Shown one piece after another: positions 9,807-23,450 of a stretch of 64,000 bases of DNA. The stretch spans positions 62,001 through 126,000 of the forward strand of contig MCGO01000030.1 of assembly GCA_002104985.1 (NCBI GenBank), written 5' to 3'. This DNA is from Rhizoclosmatium globosum (Eukaryota > Chytridiomycota > Chytridiomycetes > Chytridiales > Chytriomycetaceae). A program made the position numbers and the translations under genes. Position 1 is the stretch's first letter; every line of letters begins with the position of its first letter. Below the pieces are notes generated by a model. The model saw only the letters and a list, made by a program, of their open reading frames with translations, did no database searches and had not been told where the DNA came from.

Positions 9807-12800
9807 TCACTTGAATCCATATTCGCCACCTTTTGCCCATTCCAACAATCCATTCATACCGGATTGACTTAAAACCAAAGAGGCACTTTCGGTATACTTT
9901 TGTTTTTGCGGTTCATTGGTAGTGAACCTGGCAAGGACTGCCAAGTGTAAACCTTGTATGAATGGCATTGTCTTCAAAATAGTTCCCTGGCACGCCTTTG
10001 CTAAAACGCTCATCGCAATGTCCGCTTTTCCTTGGAGAAGTAACTGACCTGCTAGATACATTCTGAAAGATGCAGCTCCTTCGACACACGGTACCATCCA
10101 CAACTTCTTAGCAATTCCTACGCCAACGTTTAACGTCTCAATGAGAGTTTGAATTTTCTTGGCGTCAGCATCTTTCACAATGGTGAAGTACAAGAAGGGA
10201 AAGATAGCGCAGTAGCCAAACAATTGCATTGGAAAGTGCTGTCCAGCAGTCATAAGAGCCATCCCGGCATTTATCATGTCTTGGAACGTTCTAAAGCTCT
10301 TGCATGATCTCCTTTTCGCAAATGAAAAATAGAACACGATCCAAGGAAAACTTTTGTCAAAGGAGTTGCAACATAGTCAGATTTGGACATAATCAACGAT
10401 GAGTACTTTGCTGCATCATCTGCTTTGTCCAGAAATACTGAGCTCATCTCCATCGAAACAGCATAAAATAACGTCATCACGTGTAGATCATTTGACTCCA
10501 CTTCTCGACAGTTTTCAACTGCCGCATTATAAGAGTCTTCCAACTTTCCTAGAGTCATAAGCGTTGTTGCGATAAAGACCTGGGTCACTAGAAGAAAATT
10601 AAATATAATGAAGGCTCTTTTAGCATCTCTTACGGTGGTAAGTTGACATGTCTTTCCGTTTCTTTGCACTTTCTGCACAAAGACGAAGGTAGTTCAAACC
10701 ACCCACAAAATCGCCTTTATAAATTGATATGCTCCAGGAGAGTACAAAAAAGATTCATAATCAACCAGATTATTGGAAAGCTTCTTTCCCTGTTGCAAAT
10801 AGATATTGCTCAAGTATTTGTTGTTGGCTAACCAATGCCATTCCGCGGATTTGAGACATCCATCAACAAATTCTGGTCTATATTGCTGCCCATGTCCTAT
10901 TGAAAGATTCAAGTAGCTCAAATTTGCGAGAGGTAGATCTTTGGGTGGAAGTGTAGGATCCAATGAGGCAAGAGTGTGCAAAACTGAAAGACATCTGAAC
11001 ATAATGCGATCTTTTTCTGGATTGGCTTCGCCAATGGCTCTACGACCTCCAAATGATTTTAACCAGAGCATATTTTGCTTTCTGGAGTTTTCCTTCAACT
11101 TGTCGTTATATTGGGCTTCAGTTTCTGGCCAGGTGGCTTCAATTAATGTCATCGCTTTCAGAGCATTTTTTCTGGCGTTTTGCACCAATTTTTTGCCTGA
11201 TTCAGCATAGGCTAGAGCTGAATACCAAGCAGCTTGCCGGATAGGCCGCATCTGTGTGCTAGACTCGTTCTTTTTCTCTGCCTCGTACATATGAATCAAA
11301 CGGGCTAAAGCACTTATTCCCTCTATTATTGTCATTCAATTATTAATATTGACTTATTCGTTACAAACCTTGAAATTGGAATCTATCCACGCATTCCAAA
11401 CCAAGCATTTCAAAGTAAACGTACATTTTGTCTTGCTCTGAAGTATTAGAGTAGTGAAATGCAATAGAAGGGAGCACGCATGCTCTGTTTTCAGAATTGA
11501 GCTGGTCTTCCAAGTATTTGGCTATTCTACGATGGATTTCCTGCCGTGCCCAAACGGCTGCGATCCATAGATAGTATTACAGATAGCATATGAGTAAAGC
11601 AGTATTTGTACTTTGTTCGATTGGTTGGTGAATTGTGGGGGTCATCCGCCGCTGGTGTTAAAAATGAAAACATATCGAGGGACTCAGCCATTTGAATTAA
11701 GTCATCCGCAGGATAGTTTCCGTCAATCACCGCTGATATCTCACAAAAATCAAATACATGCCAAACACGGACGCAACTCTCAACAGCTCTTGAAAATGAT
11801 GGTCGAGTTGATCAAATGTCACCAGTATAGCAGATTCGACATTAATAGCCAATATTTCTTGGTAATCAATATCGGTAGATGTTGATACGACACCTTTATC
11901 ATCACAGGCAATAGCTCTTGGTAAGGTTGCGAGGAGAGTGTCCGCAAGTTTATCGAGGAAAAAGGGACTTCCCGAGCTTCTTGAGTGGATGACTCGAAGA
12001 AATTCCTTATCAATAGAAGTAGCACCAAGGTCTCGGAATTTCCAAACCTAAAGCGTTACGTTAGCAAAATAAAACTCAATACGTCGTCATTTACCAGCAT
12101 TTTTTGGGTATCTAACAAAGACAATCCATTCAATGCGATATGCGTTGTAGAAGGCAGAGTTTGCAAGTTTTGGACAGCAGTGAGTTTGTATATAGTGAAT
12201 GGGCGGGAAAAGAGAAAATATAGTGTCTTTGAAGTAGTTTTGATGATCGTGCATAACAGGTCTAACGTCGTCGAGTCCATAAACTATATGCAGATTTTAA
12301 AGAGAGGAAAGGAGGAATTGTGGAAATACCTGTAAATCGTCACAAAGAATTGCGATTTTAACTGCATCTGTCATGGCTTTCATGATTTTCACAATCATAG
12401 CACTGAGCAATGTTTTCCTCTCTTCTGGATCCATGGCCCTAGTCGTTGACGTTTCTTGGTCTCCAATCCAATCCATCACAGGACTCAAAACTGCCACTAG
12501 ATCGGGATTTTCTCCACAAGCGAGAATAAAATTTCTTGTACTTTCAATTGATTCATCAATGGAGATCATTGACGCATTGAGTGGCTGTTTTCTCAAGGCT
12601 TTCTTTTGTGACTTCTTTTTCTCCACTGGCGTGTCCGCTGTTAAGTGAATACTCTTTGCAGGAGGTACAGGGGAAGCAGGATCGACTTCAATTGTAATTT
12701 GTGGGAAATTTCCTGAAGGGTCGGCTTCAAACGGAATTTCCGGTGCATTAAGTCTTGTCATGGCGGCTTTATCTGCCTCATTAAGTTTTCCGAATATCTG

Positions 12801-15154
12801 ATAGACGGAACGCATCAGATTTTTTATGGGGTAAAGCTATTGAAGAATGAGATTCAGATCGTCGTCAAGGTATTAATTGACGTACAGCGTTCATTCTTTC
12901 AATTTCCGAGCCTCGAATCACAATAATCTTTGCATCATTTTTCGACATGGATGACATTGCACTTTCTAGCAAGCTCGTTTTGCCCATTCCGCTTGGACCT
13001 TCGACAATAAGGACGGCTTGCTGTTTGTCTTGAATCCACTTGGAAAATATGGAATTCACTTTTGCCTTTTCTTCAGCATATCTAAAATATTTAGCGAAAT
13101 TTATCAGGCGATCGAATATACCCGAAGTTGCGTTTGTCTTTGTGGTTTATCTTCAAGTTATCGACACCGCTCTTGGAGTTCTTAATTGCCCAAATGGACA
13201 CGGGTTCCAACTTTCCTTTAAGCTATTAAAGTGTTAGATAGCCGAAAAGCAAGAGATCATGGTGGAGAACCATATGAAGCCCGATTTCTGCATGCTGATA
13301 AAGCTCCGAAGTTGCTTCATGTGTGTCATAATCACAAAAGATATTATATCCTTCAGCTTTGTTAAAAATCATCAATCGTGCCGCTACATTGACGACGTCG
13401 CCTGTAAATTCATTTAGGTTTTATGGAATAATCAAACACAATATACCCAATAGACCAGCTTCACTGCGAATAGTGCTTCCCATATGGGAAAATAGTAAAT
13501 CACCAGTGGATAGCCCGATAGTAAATGGTGTAAGTCCTTGGCTCTTAAGCATATCGGAGACGGTGATTGCGGCTCGAACAGCGAAGACAGCGTTGTTTTC
13601 ATGACTCCATGGTGGAAGACCAAATACGGCGAAGAAGGACTGTCCCTTGTCATCAACTAATATTGCTTAGCTTGGAACCGAAAAGAAAATTATATACCAG
13701 AAAACTGTTGAGTAACTCCATCGTACGGCATAAGACCTTTTATCAACACTGAAAACAGTTGATGCGCTCTCATTTTCGTGTACGAGAAACGGAATTTGAT
13801 AAACATAATGGTGACTCTACGATATTCACTGGACGGTCCATACTTATTAGTTGTAATAAGTTCATCGTCGTCAACAGAAGCAGATGTGTTCATTTGTCCA
13901 GGAGACACGCTCGAAGTTGCTGAAGTTATCGTATGTTTGCTGCTTAAGTCATAGCCTTGCAAAACTCCCAACCGACTTGAATTTTGTAAATTCTTGACTT
14001 TGTGGACCAAACTTTGATTCTGTTTTCTTGAATTTAAGAACACCTTCGACCCGTCTAATGCTTACCATAAATTGAAAACTAAAAGCATCGATTGTTTGAT
14101 TTCGTCAACTAAGTCCTGGCTTTCAGTTGTTGGAGTATAATCTGCACCAGAGGCTTTGCGTCGATTGTCTTCCAAAAAGTCAAGACGCGCAGGCTCCAGC
14201 AAAGACAGTTGCGTCTGAAGAACTTCAAGACTTTTAAATTCACATGTTTGACTTCCTCCCTTTGTTTCATATTTGCGTATCTTGATTTGCGAGTAGATAC
14301 TTTCAGGCAACTCCAAACTTCGACTGCACTCTTTGCGATACCCAGTTCACCTATAATGCTAATAATAAGCAATCATTAAATTAGTTTTTGGGCCCAAACC
14401 TGGCCTTGCGTTGTCTAGAGCGCCACCTATTTCTCCCAATGGGGGACCGTGAACGAAATAATCACATCTCTGCCCCGCAACTCCAACGATAACGTGGTGA
14501 AACGACCCCGCACTCAACCCAATATGAAGGTCCAGCAAATCTTCATCTACTTCGAACGTCTTCTTCTTCGTGGCGCCGTTTGTATTGGCAGAAACAGATT
14601 TTGTTTTTCCCTTGATTAACACTCTGGTTCCCAAATTAGCAAAAAAACAAAAACACGACCCAATAAACCGGATATATCACTTACTCCGTACAGCAGATAA
14701 GAGCTCGTCGAGTTGTGTAGCGCAAGTCAGTTGTGCTTCCACTCTTAGCTTCAAACACAATCAACAACGCGTCTCCCAGAAACTTGATGACGTCTCCTCC
14801 ATAATAGGAAATAATATCAATGATCTGTTGCTTGTTAGCATCAGAAACGCGCTTCACATCGTCAAACCTTGCTCATGAACTTTGACACGGCTTGTGTCAT
14901 TTCTTCTGAGGATCTACGACCTTGTTGAGCCTGAAGAGAAAGATACTGAGATTCAATCCAAATTCTCGTTTTTATATTACCAGTAATGTTGAGGTCAAGG
15001 CTGTGAATCCAGAAATGTCAATCAAGGCAACTGCCCCCACAGTTTCTTCGTCGAACGGTTGATCCTTCTCGAGGAGGTCCATGATTTTGGTGCGCTTAGC
15101 ACGGTTTCTGGACGCATCTCGAATGTATCGAGCTACAAATCGACTTGTCTTCAT
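9807..15154 (-). CDS. Soluble (ADCY10-type) adenylyl cyclase with STAND ATPase and TPR-like C-terminus
   Basis: This is a large minus-strand gene of many exons. The first cyclase domain starts with VALIDISGFTALTS (about 15040-14990), then YYGGDVIKFLGDALL (about 14830-14775), which supplies both metal-binding Asp, and LHIGLSAGSFHHVIVG (about 14550-14470). A second, degenerate cyclase domain begins SEYRRVTIMFIKF near 13840 and continues to VVNVAARL near 13380. An ATPase domain follows with Walker A GPSGMGKTS near 13000. Then comes a long helical, TPR-like region to the stop. This order (C1, C2, STAND-type ATPase, helical repeats) is that of mammalian ADCY10, the bicarbonate-sensing soluble adenylyl cyclase that makes cAMP from ATP without a membrane anchor. 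The C2 half lacks clear metal Asp, as in ADCY10. Exon borders are not fully resolved. Confidence 0.85.
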
Positions 15155-15306
15155 CCAGGTTGGTTTTAGACAAAGGATTTACAGAATATTTAAGATAAAT
15201 TTCCCTTCATTCCAACTAATAAAAACAAAACAAATAGAATCCCATAAGCTTAGGAGTTCACTAGAGACATCATGTAAGCTACTTGAACACAAGAAATTTA
15301 CAAAAC

Positions 15307-17009
15307 TCAACTGTAAGTGGCTGGGTCAATGGTCTCTGGAAGCTCGGTGATGTTGACCTCGAACTTTTCCTGGACTTTGTTCAAGACAGTCGAGTCTTCA
15401 GCTGAAGAGACAAAGGTGATACCAAGACCCTTAGTTCCAAAACGACCAGCACGACCAACACGGTGAAGGTAGGAGTCGGCACCATCAGGCATATCCTGTT
15501 CACCAACTCAGCTTCATGAACAATCAGGTTAAATAACTCACGTAGTTGATAACGATGTTCACACGCTCAACGTCAATACCACGCCCAAAAACGTCGGTGG
15601 CAACCATAATACGCTTTGTGAAGTCCTTGAAGCTCTGGTAACGACGAATACTGGAGAGAGCCAGTTAGATACAGAGAGACATCAGACGGTACATACCGCT
15701 CTTCTTGATCCATTCCACTGTGAATACAAATACTTGGGAAGTTACATTCAACAAGCAATTTGTTCAAGGAATTGGCACGAGCAACAGACTTGACAAAGAT
15801 GCAGACTTGGTTAAACTCGATGTGGTCAAGAAGGTCGTTCAATTTTCGGTTCTTCTCTGCCTCAGTCAACTTGACATAGTACTGCTGAAGACCGTGCAAC
15901 GTAAGCTTGGTCTCATCGTCAACGTAAATCTCCAATGGCTATGATAGTAGAAGATAGAAGAGGGTGTTTAGTTTATCTCGTGTGTTTCAATATGCTGCTG
16001 GAGTTTCAGGTCGAAGGGCAGCTGTAGCTGATCTGACAAAAGTCTCCAAACAGACTTGGAAGGAAGAAACAGCAGGAATGCTTACGTTTTGCATGAACTT
16101 CTTGCAAACTGGACGAATTTCCTTGCTCAAGGTAGCTGAGAACATCATGACTTGTTTGTGGTGTGGGGTAGATCGGAAAATGTCTTGAATATCCTTACGC
16201 ATGTCTGTAGTTTTGATGTCAGCAAGAGGTCACAAGAGCAGTCAACAGAAAATAATAATTCATGATACATACCAAGAGCTTCAAGCATCTTGTCACACTC
16301 ATCAAGAACAAAGTGCTTAAGTTTAGAGAGGTTCAAGGATTTATCACGAATCAAGGCCAAAATTCTTCCTGGGTACCCACAATAATCTGTGGGTGCTCGT
16401 TTTTCAAGGTATCTTGGTTCGCTTTGACGGGCATTCCTCCGTAAAACACACCAGTCTTCACATCAGGCATGTACTTGCTGAAACGAGCGTATTCGTTCTT
16501 AATTTGGAAAGCGAGCTCACGAGTGTGGCAGAGTACAAGGACGGCTGGCTCAGAACTCGTTGCAGTCTCGAGTTGCTGCAATGTGGTGAGGACGAACACG
16601 GCAGTCTTACCCATACCAGACTTGGCTTGGGAAAGAACGTCCATTCCCAAAATAGCTTGGGGGATGGCCTCTTGTTGGACTCTAAGAGTAGATTATTAGA
16701 GACCGGAGAGGAAAGATGTTAATGGACTTACTCGGAAGGGTGTTCAAAACCACAGTCCACAATAGCACGAAGAAGCTCAGGCTTAAGCAAAAAGTCACGG
16801 AAACCAGTGGCGTGGATACCAACATAGGAACCTTTCTTGACTTCTTTGGTGTCGGCAGCAGCGGCGGTGGTAGTAGTGGCCGCAGCAGAGCTAAGAACCT
16901 GTGTTGTTTGCTCTTCCTCCTCCTAATTGACCAAAGATTAAGTTCTCGCTCTTAAAACACCAATTTTATAACGTACCTCGTAGTCAATAAGATCGTCGTT
17001 GTCAGCCAT
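15307..17009 (-). CDS. SUB2: DEAD/DECD-box RNA helicase SUB2/UAP56
   Basis: The protein starts [15 protein letters not shown], the SUB2 N-terminus, with an intron after the first 11 codons (16923-16976). Motifs in order: Q-motif region FEHPSEVQQEAI, motif I AKSGMGKT, Ia HTRELAFQI, Ib GTPGR, II DECD, III SAT, then [20 protein letters not shown] and [10 protein letters not shown]. It ends [10 protein letters not shown]. This is the spliceosomal and TREX mRNA-export helicase, essential and nearly invariant in eukaryotes. The GTPGR motif is interrupted: the frame gives GTQEEFW unless one base is added to the GGG at 16371-16373. Because this is an invariant motif in an essential single-copy gene, a sequence error is far more likely than a mutation. 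It is divergent from RPB4. Confidence 0.95.
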
Positions 17010-17364
17010 TCTGTAGAACCAAGGAAGAGGCAGAGACAGGGGAAAGTGTGCAGGTTAACATCGGATGCAGGCACTTGAAAGCCGAAGGAGACTGAAGATA
17101 CGCACTAAATAATATGGGGTTAAATGGATGAGTCTTGGATGAAAGAAGAGGGTGGTGTTGATTTTTGAAAGTGCGTGGGAGAAGCTATGCTCCTTTTCGC
17201 TCCTTTCATACTGTCTCATCCTATCTGATTATATCTTCCGTAACTAATACATAGACGAGAGAGGGCAGTATATGTGCATGCTCGATGGTAACTGCGCAGT
17301 TAGTTCTCACCTTTGATTGTGTTTTGTCCTGAAAAAAGTGGAGCAGGAAAAGACATCTTCAAAA
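17010..17364. promoter_or_regulatory. Divergent upstream region of SUB2 and RPB4
   Basis: This 355-bp spacer separates the ATGs of two divergent housekeeping genes and must hold both promoters. It contains pyrimidine-rich stretches. I can name no specific element in it. Confidence 0.4.
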
Positions 17365-17949
17365 ATGAATCGCAACCGCAACCAAAAGATTGACGAAGAA
17401 GATGCGACAGAAAACAAGTTTGGAAAAGAGTTTCAGGAGGCTCAGGCGTTGTTGATTGCCGAAGTGAAGGTGCTCTTGGATGCCTCAGAACAGCGGAGGA
17501 TGATGGGCGAAGAACCAAGTGTTGCGGCAACAGACATTAAGCGGAAGACTATTGAATACTGTAATCGATTCGGGCGTTTCTCAGACAAACAGAGCATCAA
17601 GGAAGTGCGCCAGTGAGTCTTAACCACCTTTGGACCAGGCGTCCAATGTGGATCCAGGGTCCAATATCATGAACTCAATCTTACGACAGTTTTCTACTTT
17701 AGGCTATTCCCGCTGGATCAATTCTCGCAGTTTGAGGCGGCGCAACTGGTTAACCTTGGATGTGAATCATCTGAAGAAGCCAAGATACTTATTCCAAGGT
17801 TTGTTACCATTCACTTTCTCAGTCAAGTATTGCGTATTAATGCTTCTACTTCTAGTTTGGCAAAGCGAGAAGAGTTGGACGACAACCACCTTCAAGACCT
17901 TCTAGACCAAATGACCAACTTGCGCAAGTTCCAAGCGGGAGGATACTAA
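17365..17949 (+). CDS. RPB4: RNA polymerase II subunit RPB4
   Basis: Three exons (17365-17612, 17703-17798, 17856-17949) with introns of 90 and 57 bp encode about 145 residues. The order of conserved blocks matches RPB4/POLR2D: an N-terminal acidic leader, then KEFQEAQALLIAEVKVLL, TIEYCNRFGRFSD, FEAAQLVNLGCESSEEAK, ILIPSL and a C-terminal LQDLLDQMTNLRKF. RPB4 forms with RPB7 the stalk of RNA polymerase II, which binds nascent RNA and initiation and termination factors. The human protein is 142 residues. No frame problem is seen. Confidence 0.9.
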
Positions 17950-18055
17950 TACCGCAGCACTGTATGATACACAATTCAATTCAAATAAAGGGAATGTTCT
18001 TTTCTTCTCCTTCTTTCTTTCGTTTCTATTTTGGTGGCAAGCACAAATCGAAATC

Positions 18056-21000
18056 ATGTCAACCAACGACGATGTAGAGACGTCGACGGGGTTTGCGCTG
18101 ACGGATCTTCCTGAAAGCGAGGCCCATTCGTCCGAGGCGACGCTGGACGAGGCCGACGAGCGCCGCGACCGCAAACGAAAGCGCAAGATGAAGACAGCAA
18201 CAACTTCAACATCGGATCAGGCGCCAAAGAAGCCGAAGCCAAAGTTCCATCTTGCCGCTAAAAAGGGAAACATTGTCGATCTGCTGCTCTTTCTGTGGGG
18301 GTTCCGCCTGCTGCGTCTGGTGCGAGAAGCCCCGGACGTGCTCGACATCCATCTGCATCTGAAGTCAACGGAGTCGGCGAAGATTGCGGGTGCGTGCGTG
18401 CGTGCGTGCGTGTTCAAACCCTAACCCTTAACTTGACTTGTTGTGTACAGCCGAGGCTCTGGAACTGGCCTGGCAGAAGGAGGATCAGCGTGTTGCAAAC
18501 GACCCGCAAAAGCACAAGACCCTGTGGAGGGCCCTGCAAGCCGCGTTCGGCAAAAGCTATGCTCTTCTTGGTATCTGGAAGCTACTGTGGGCGTTCTTTA
18601 AATGGCTCAGCAACTACGCGATCTTGAAATGGATGATTGAGTTTTGTGAGGATCGCAACATTGGCAACGATCCACCCGCCTACCGAGGCCATGTCATAGC
18701 ACTAGCTCTTTTCTTGAGCTCTTTCTTTTCATCAATCTGCTACCACCAGTTGTCCATGCAAAGTACAAAGATTGGAATTCGGGTAAATGGTAATTGTTGA
18801 CTTGTCAAAAGAATTAACAAGCTTATGTCACAGTGTCGAGCGGCTTTGATGGTTCTCATTTACCGCAAATCGTTGAAGTTGAGTTATGTGAAGGGAGGCG
18901 TGGGAGACATTGTTAACTTGATTGCGAATGAGTGTAATCGGGTGGCTGAAGCAACTGTCAATTGGCACTTTCTCTGGAGTTCAGTTGCCGAATCCATCAG
19001 TATGTTCATATCCGTCATGAATCTCAGACTAATTTCGAAGCAGTCATTCAGGCCCTCATTCTAGCTGATGTTGGATTTGTTAATGGACTTCCTGCTCTTG
19101 TCCTCATCACTTGTATCCTACTTCCTGGCCAATACTATATTGCAAACAAAGCATCGCAAATTTCCATCCTCAGTACAGCCCATATCACTAAGCGAGTCCA
19201 TCTTGTTAGTGAAGTCCTAACTGCCATCAAGTTACTCAAGTTCTACGCATGGGAATCATATTACGTTGAAAAAATTATGAATGCACGTGTGATTGAGATG
19301 GATGAATTACGAGCCAGTTTGATGATGAGGATTCTGAGTTACATTGTTGTTTTCATGGCACCTGGCTTGATTATGCTCTGCAGTGTTGCTGTGTTTCTCC
19401 GTTATCAAGAGCAAAATATGGGTGCAGCCATCATCTTTGGTCTATTCAGTTTGCTCAATACTCTACGATACCCACTGATTTCATTACCAAGAGTGTTCGA
19501 ACTGTGAACGGTTTGTAAAATATGACAGCGCATATTTCAAAGCTAACGTGAGTGTCAAACAGCCGCAACTTCGTCCTTCACAGATTAGAAGAGTTCTTGA
19601 ATCAACCTGAAATTGACCAAGACATTACATCCCCACTTCCAGAGGGAAGCAACGTTCTGATAGACATCGTAAGTACTCCCTCTATTAAACGGAAACGAGT
19701 TAATGTTCACTAGAAAAACGCTGATTTCTTGTGGGATGGAGACTTGGACCATCCCCACATAACTGACCTGACTCTTAAAATTAAACGTGGTGAAATTCTT
19801 GCGGTGGTTGGAGACCTCTCATCAGGCAAATCTCTCATTGCCGCAATAATGGGCCAAATCAAACGTAGTGCTGGAACAATGCATACATACGGAACTTGTG
19901 GATATGTACCCCAAGAGCCTTGGCTTATCGACGCAAATATTCGGGACAACATTCTCTTTGGCCTCGACTTTGATGATCAGCGTTACACCGACACCATTCG
20001 TGTTGTTGGTCTTACTCGTGACTTGATGCTTATGAGTAATGGGGATGAAAGTCGGATATCGGACCTCAATCTGAGCAGTAGTCAAAACAAAGATTGTCTC
20101 TTGCGCGTTGCATATATCATAATTCTGATGTTATTCTGTTGGAGGACTGCTTGAGTGACTTTGATCCTGCTACGGCCAGACGCATATTCAAAGAGTGTTT
20201 CCGAAACAATCTACTCAAAACAAAAGCAATCGTTTTGGTAACGCAGCAAAAGCAGGTTTGTGCTGAATCAATTGGAGCTTTGAGCTAAATCTTAACTGCA
20301 CATCAGTTCTTGAAAGACTGTGACAGAATTCTAGTGTTAAAAAATGGAAGAGTTATCGAAGATGGCACTTTCACTGAGCTTAAGGCCAAGAAAGTAAATT
20401 TCTCTGCTTGGGTGAATGATTATGTTCCTATTGATGACGATCCACTGGGCTTGCTGGAGAAAGGTGCGTTGTTGTTCATGGATGACTGATTAAATTAACG
20501 CATATTTCATCAGTAAACGAAATCCGTCTGGATTTACCCATGCAAAACACGATCCGTGGACCATCTGTGTTGTCGCACTTTGCTAACAAGCTCAATGTTG
20601 ATGTTGCTGAAGTGCGGAACCCTATCGGCCTTGGCTTGCGAAGACCAGTTCTCCACAAATCATCTCCGCTTGTCACCAGCGAAGTCATCACTTCAGATCT
20701 TGAGCTTAACACGATTGGAAGCAGTTCATCTACTATTGAAGAAGCCAATGAGATGACGATCCGAGCTCTCATGGAGCTGAACAATGCTTCAATCCAAAAT
20801 GCGCAGCTCAACGAACAAACTATCTCCAAAATGATTGAAAAGAATCAATTGAGCGTTTTGACGGGTGGAGCTGCTCGACCGCCTGCAAATTTTCGAATCA
20901 GGATCCTGTGACAAGGACCATTGAAGCTAATCAGTTGACGGTGCATAGTATTATCGGATTTGAAAGAACTATGACAGATCGTGCAATTGTGTTAAGAACC

Positions 21001-23161
21001 GAGACAGGCCCGTGGCAATCGTATGCTCAGTATTTGAATGAAGGAAACGGCGTAGTTGTTGGGGTTGTATTATTTGTGTTCTTCTTTGTTGCCCATGCGT
21101 TTTTCTTCGTCAGTGGTACGTTCATTCCGTTTCTTTCTGCCAAAAGCTTACCTTGCTCAATCTAGATTGGTGGTTGACAAGAATCGTTGACACATGGACG
21201 ACAGATAGTTACGACACTTTGATCGGTATCTATGCCGGAATGGTAATAATTGCCATTATCGGGCTATTCATTCGTGGACACATGTTTTCCGTTCAAACCG
21301 TCAAAAAGAGCAAATCATTGCATGATCGTGCTCTCAAGGCGATCGTTCGTGCCCCCATGTCGTTCTTCGACTCAACTCCTCTGGGTCAAATTCTTTCAAA
21401 CTTTGCCCGACATCTATACCTCATTGACGATTCACTCCCGGAGTCCCTCTTCCAAGTCTTATCAATTACACCTCTCGTCCTCGGTATTCTTATTCTCGTG
21501 TCAGCAATCGTCCCATTTTTCATCACAACCATTCCTGTTACCTTCGGTCTGGGACTTTATATCATTTATATTTGCCATGATGCAGAAAAGCGATTGGCAA
21601 TGTTGGAAGGTAACAGGTTTTTTCATTGACTTTCCTTATTTAAATGCATTCACAGCAAGCAACAAGTCTCCAATGTTCTCACATCTTTCGACAACACTGG
21701 AAGGTCTCTTCAGTATTCGATTGTATAATGCTGAAGATAGCTTTGACACTTTCAACCGAGGACTCATTGACGCAGATCATAAGGCCCTCTATTCATTGAA
21801 CGTTGTTAAAACCGTCCAGGCCATGTACTTGGATTTCATTTCCTCTCTTATGATCTACTTCGCCGCTTTGTTTGTCGTAGTTCGTACTGATATCCCTGCT
21901 TCTCATGCTGGCTTAGCCATTGCTCATGTGCTCCAACTCCTATTATTTGTACAATGGCTTGCCCGATTAATTTCTAATGTGCACCAAGCTGTTACAAGTG
22001 TTGGAACTGTAGTGCAGTTTTCAAACCAAATCCCGTGTGAGGCTGTTCGTCACGTGCCGAGTAATCGAAAGCGTCCATTTTGGCCGGAAAGTGGTGCGGT
22101 GGAGTTTAAACAAGTGACTCTGCGATACAATCGGTATGGCGTTGCCATCTTGAAAGGAGTCTCGTTCAAAATTCAAGCTGGTGAAAAAATTGGAATTGTT
22201 GGAAGGAGTGGCAGCGGAAAGTCAACTATACTAGGTGAGCATGAAAGATAATGTCATACTGTGGTTTCTTATCTGCGTGGTAGTTGCACTTTTGCGCATT
22301 ACGGAATACAGCGAAGGGGATATCTTGATTGATGGGGTTGACATCAAAACTCTTGGGGTTGCTGATCTTCGCAGTAGAATTGCAGTGATTCCGCAGGATC
22401 CTGTTCTTCTTACAGGCACAATCCGATCAAACTTAGATCCATTCAATCGAAGGTCCGATGAAGAAATTTATTCCGCATTGAAGAGTGTTCACTTGGGACA
22501 AAAGATTGAAGAGATGCCATTGAAGCTTGACACGCTCATTGTGGAAAACGGACGGGCTTTTTCTCTTGCTGAAAGACAGCTATTCTGCATTGCACGAGCC
22601 ATATTGTTGAAGACCAAAATTGTGGTGTTTGATGGTGAATCTCATCGTTCATTTTATTTTCGTAGTTACTAAATTATCATAATTTTAGAACCAACTGTGG
22701 CGGCTGACAATGAAACCGACACACTCATTCAATCTACAATCTCAGAAAATTTCAAAGACTCCACAGTAATTATTCTAGCTTCTCGCTTCCGAATGATTGC
22801 CGAAACAGACCGCATTATGGTGATGAAGGATGGAAAGATTGTTGAGTTTGATACCCCATTGGCTTTGCTTGACAACCCCAAGTCAAAGTTCTCTTTAATG
22901 TTAAATCAAGCAACCGACTTGGATCAAGGACGGTTGAGGAAATTGGCTGTTGCCAGAGTGGAGAAGAAAAAAGCAGCAACTAGTGGTAAGCCGGCAGAAA
23001 GAAAAATATCTTTTTCTGCAAAGTCTTTCACTGGCTCCTCCCTTGGATCTTCATCTGTGAAAAGTGGAGTTGAGGGCTCAATCAATGAGACCACACCCAA
23101 TGATGTTGAAGAAAAAAAGGTTGCACAAATGCCGGCTTCATTACAAAGTCTTTTTAAGTAA
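18056..23161 (+). CDS. ABCC (MRP-like) full ABC transporter
   Basis: About ten short introns give a protein of roughly 1,500 residues. A charged Lys-rich N-terminus precedes the layout TMD1-NBD1-TMD2-NBD2, with no extra TMD0. NBD1 (about 19730-20460) has Walker A GDLSSGKS, a Q-loop region VPQEPWLID, signature LSSSQKQRLSLAR and Walker B VILLEDCLSDFD. NBD2 (about 22080-22900) has canonical Walker A GRSGSGKST, signature FSLAERQLFCIARA and Walker B IVVFDEPTVAAD. Family members export glutathione conjugates, organic anions or drugs across plasma or vacuolar membranes; the substrate cannot be read from sequence. Both signatures deviate from LSGGQ. Frame breaks at 20084-20087 (A4) and 20890-20893 (T4) are each cured by one base, as is one near 19500. 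The first intron holds a short TGCG repeat. Confidence 0.92.
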
Positions 23162-23450
23162 ATAAATACATGTCCCAGTAATAAGCATTTCGCTGTCTTT
23201 ATGGCAGCCACATATTTGCCTTCTGAAGAGTTTCTTGAACTTGAAAGCTATACTTAAGTGGAGTTTCAAAAGTAATCTTATTGCTTACCTCCCCCAAAGC
23301 ACCATTGGTTCCTCTGCTGCCTCTGGATTCCATTCCTTCACACACATCTGTTCCATGGGAACCACATCCTGGAAAATACAGAACAAGTGTTAAATACGTT
23401 CGGACAGAAGGGAGTAGTGTTTGGACAAATTCAAAATTTAACCTGTCAAA

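Noticed and set aside
18415..18435. CCCTAACCCT, telomere-like
   Set aside because: It has fewer than two units and lies inside an ABC-transporter intron next to a TGCG repeat; chance is enough.
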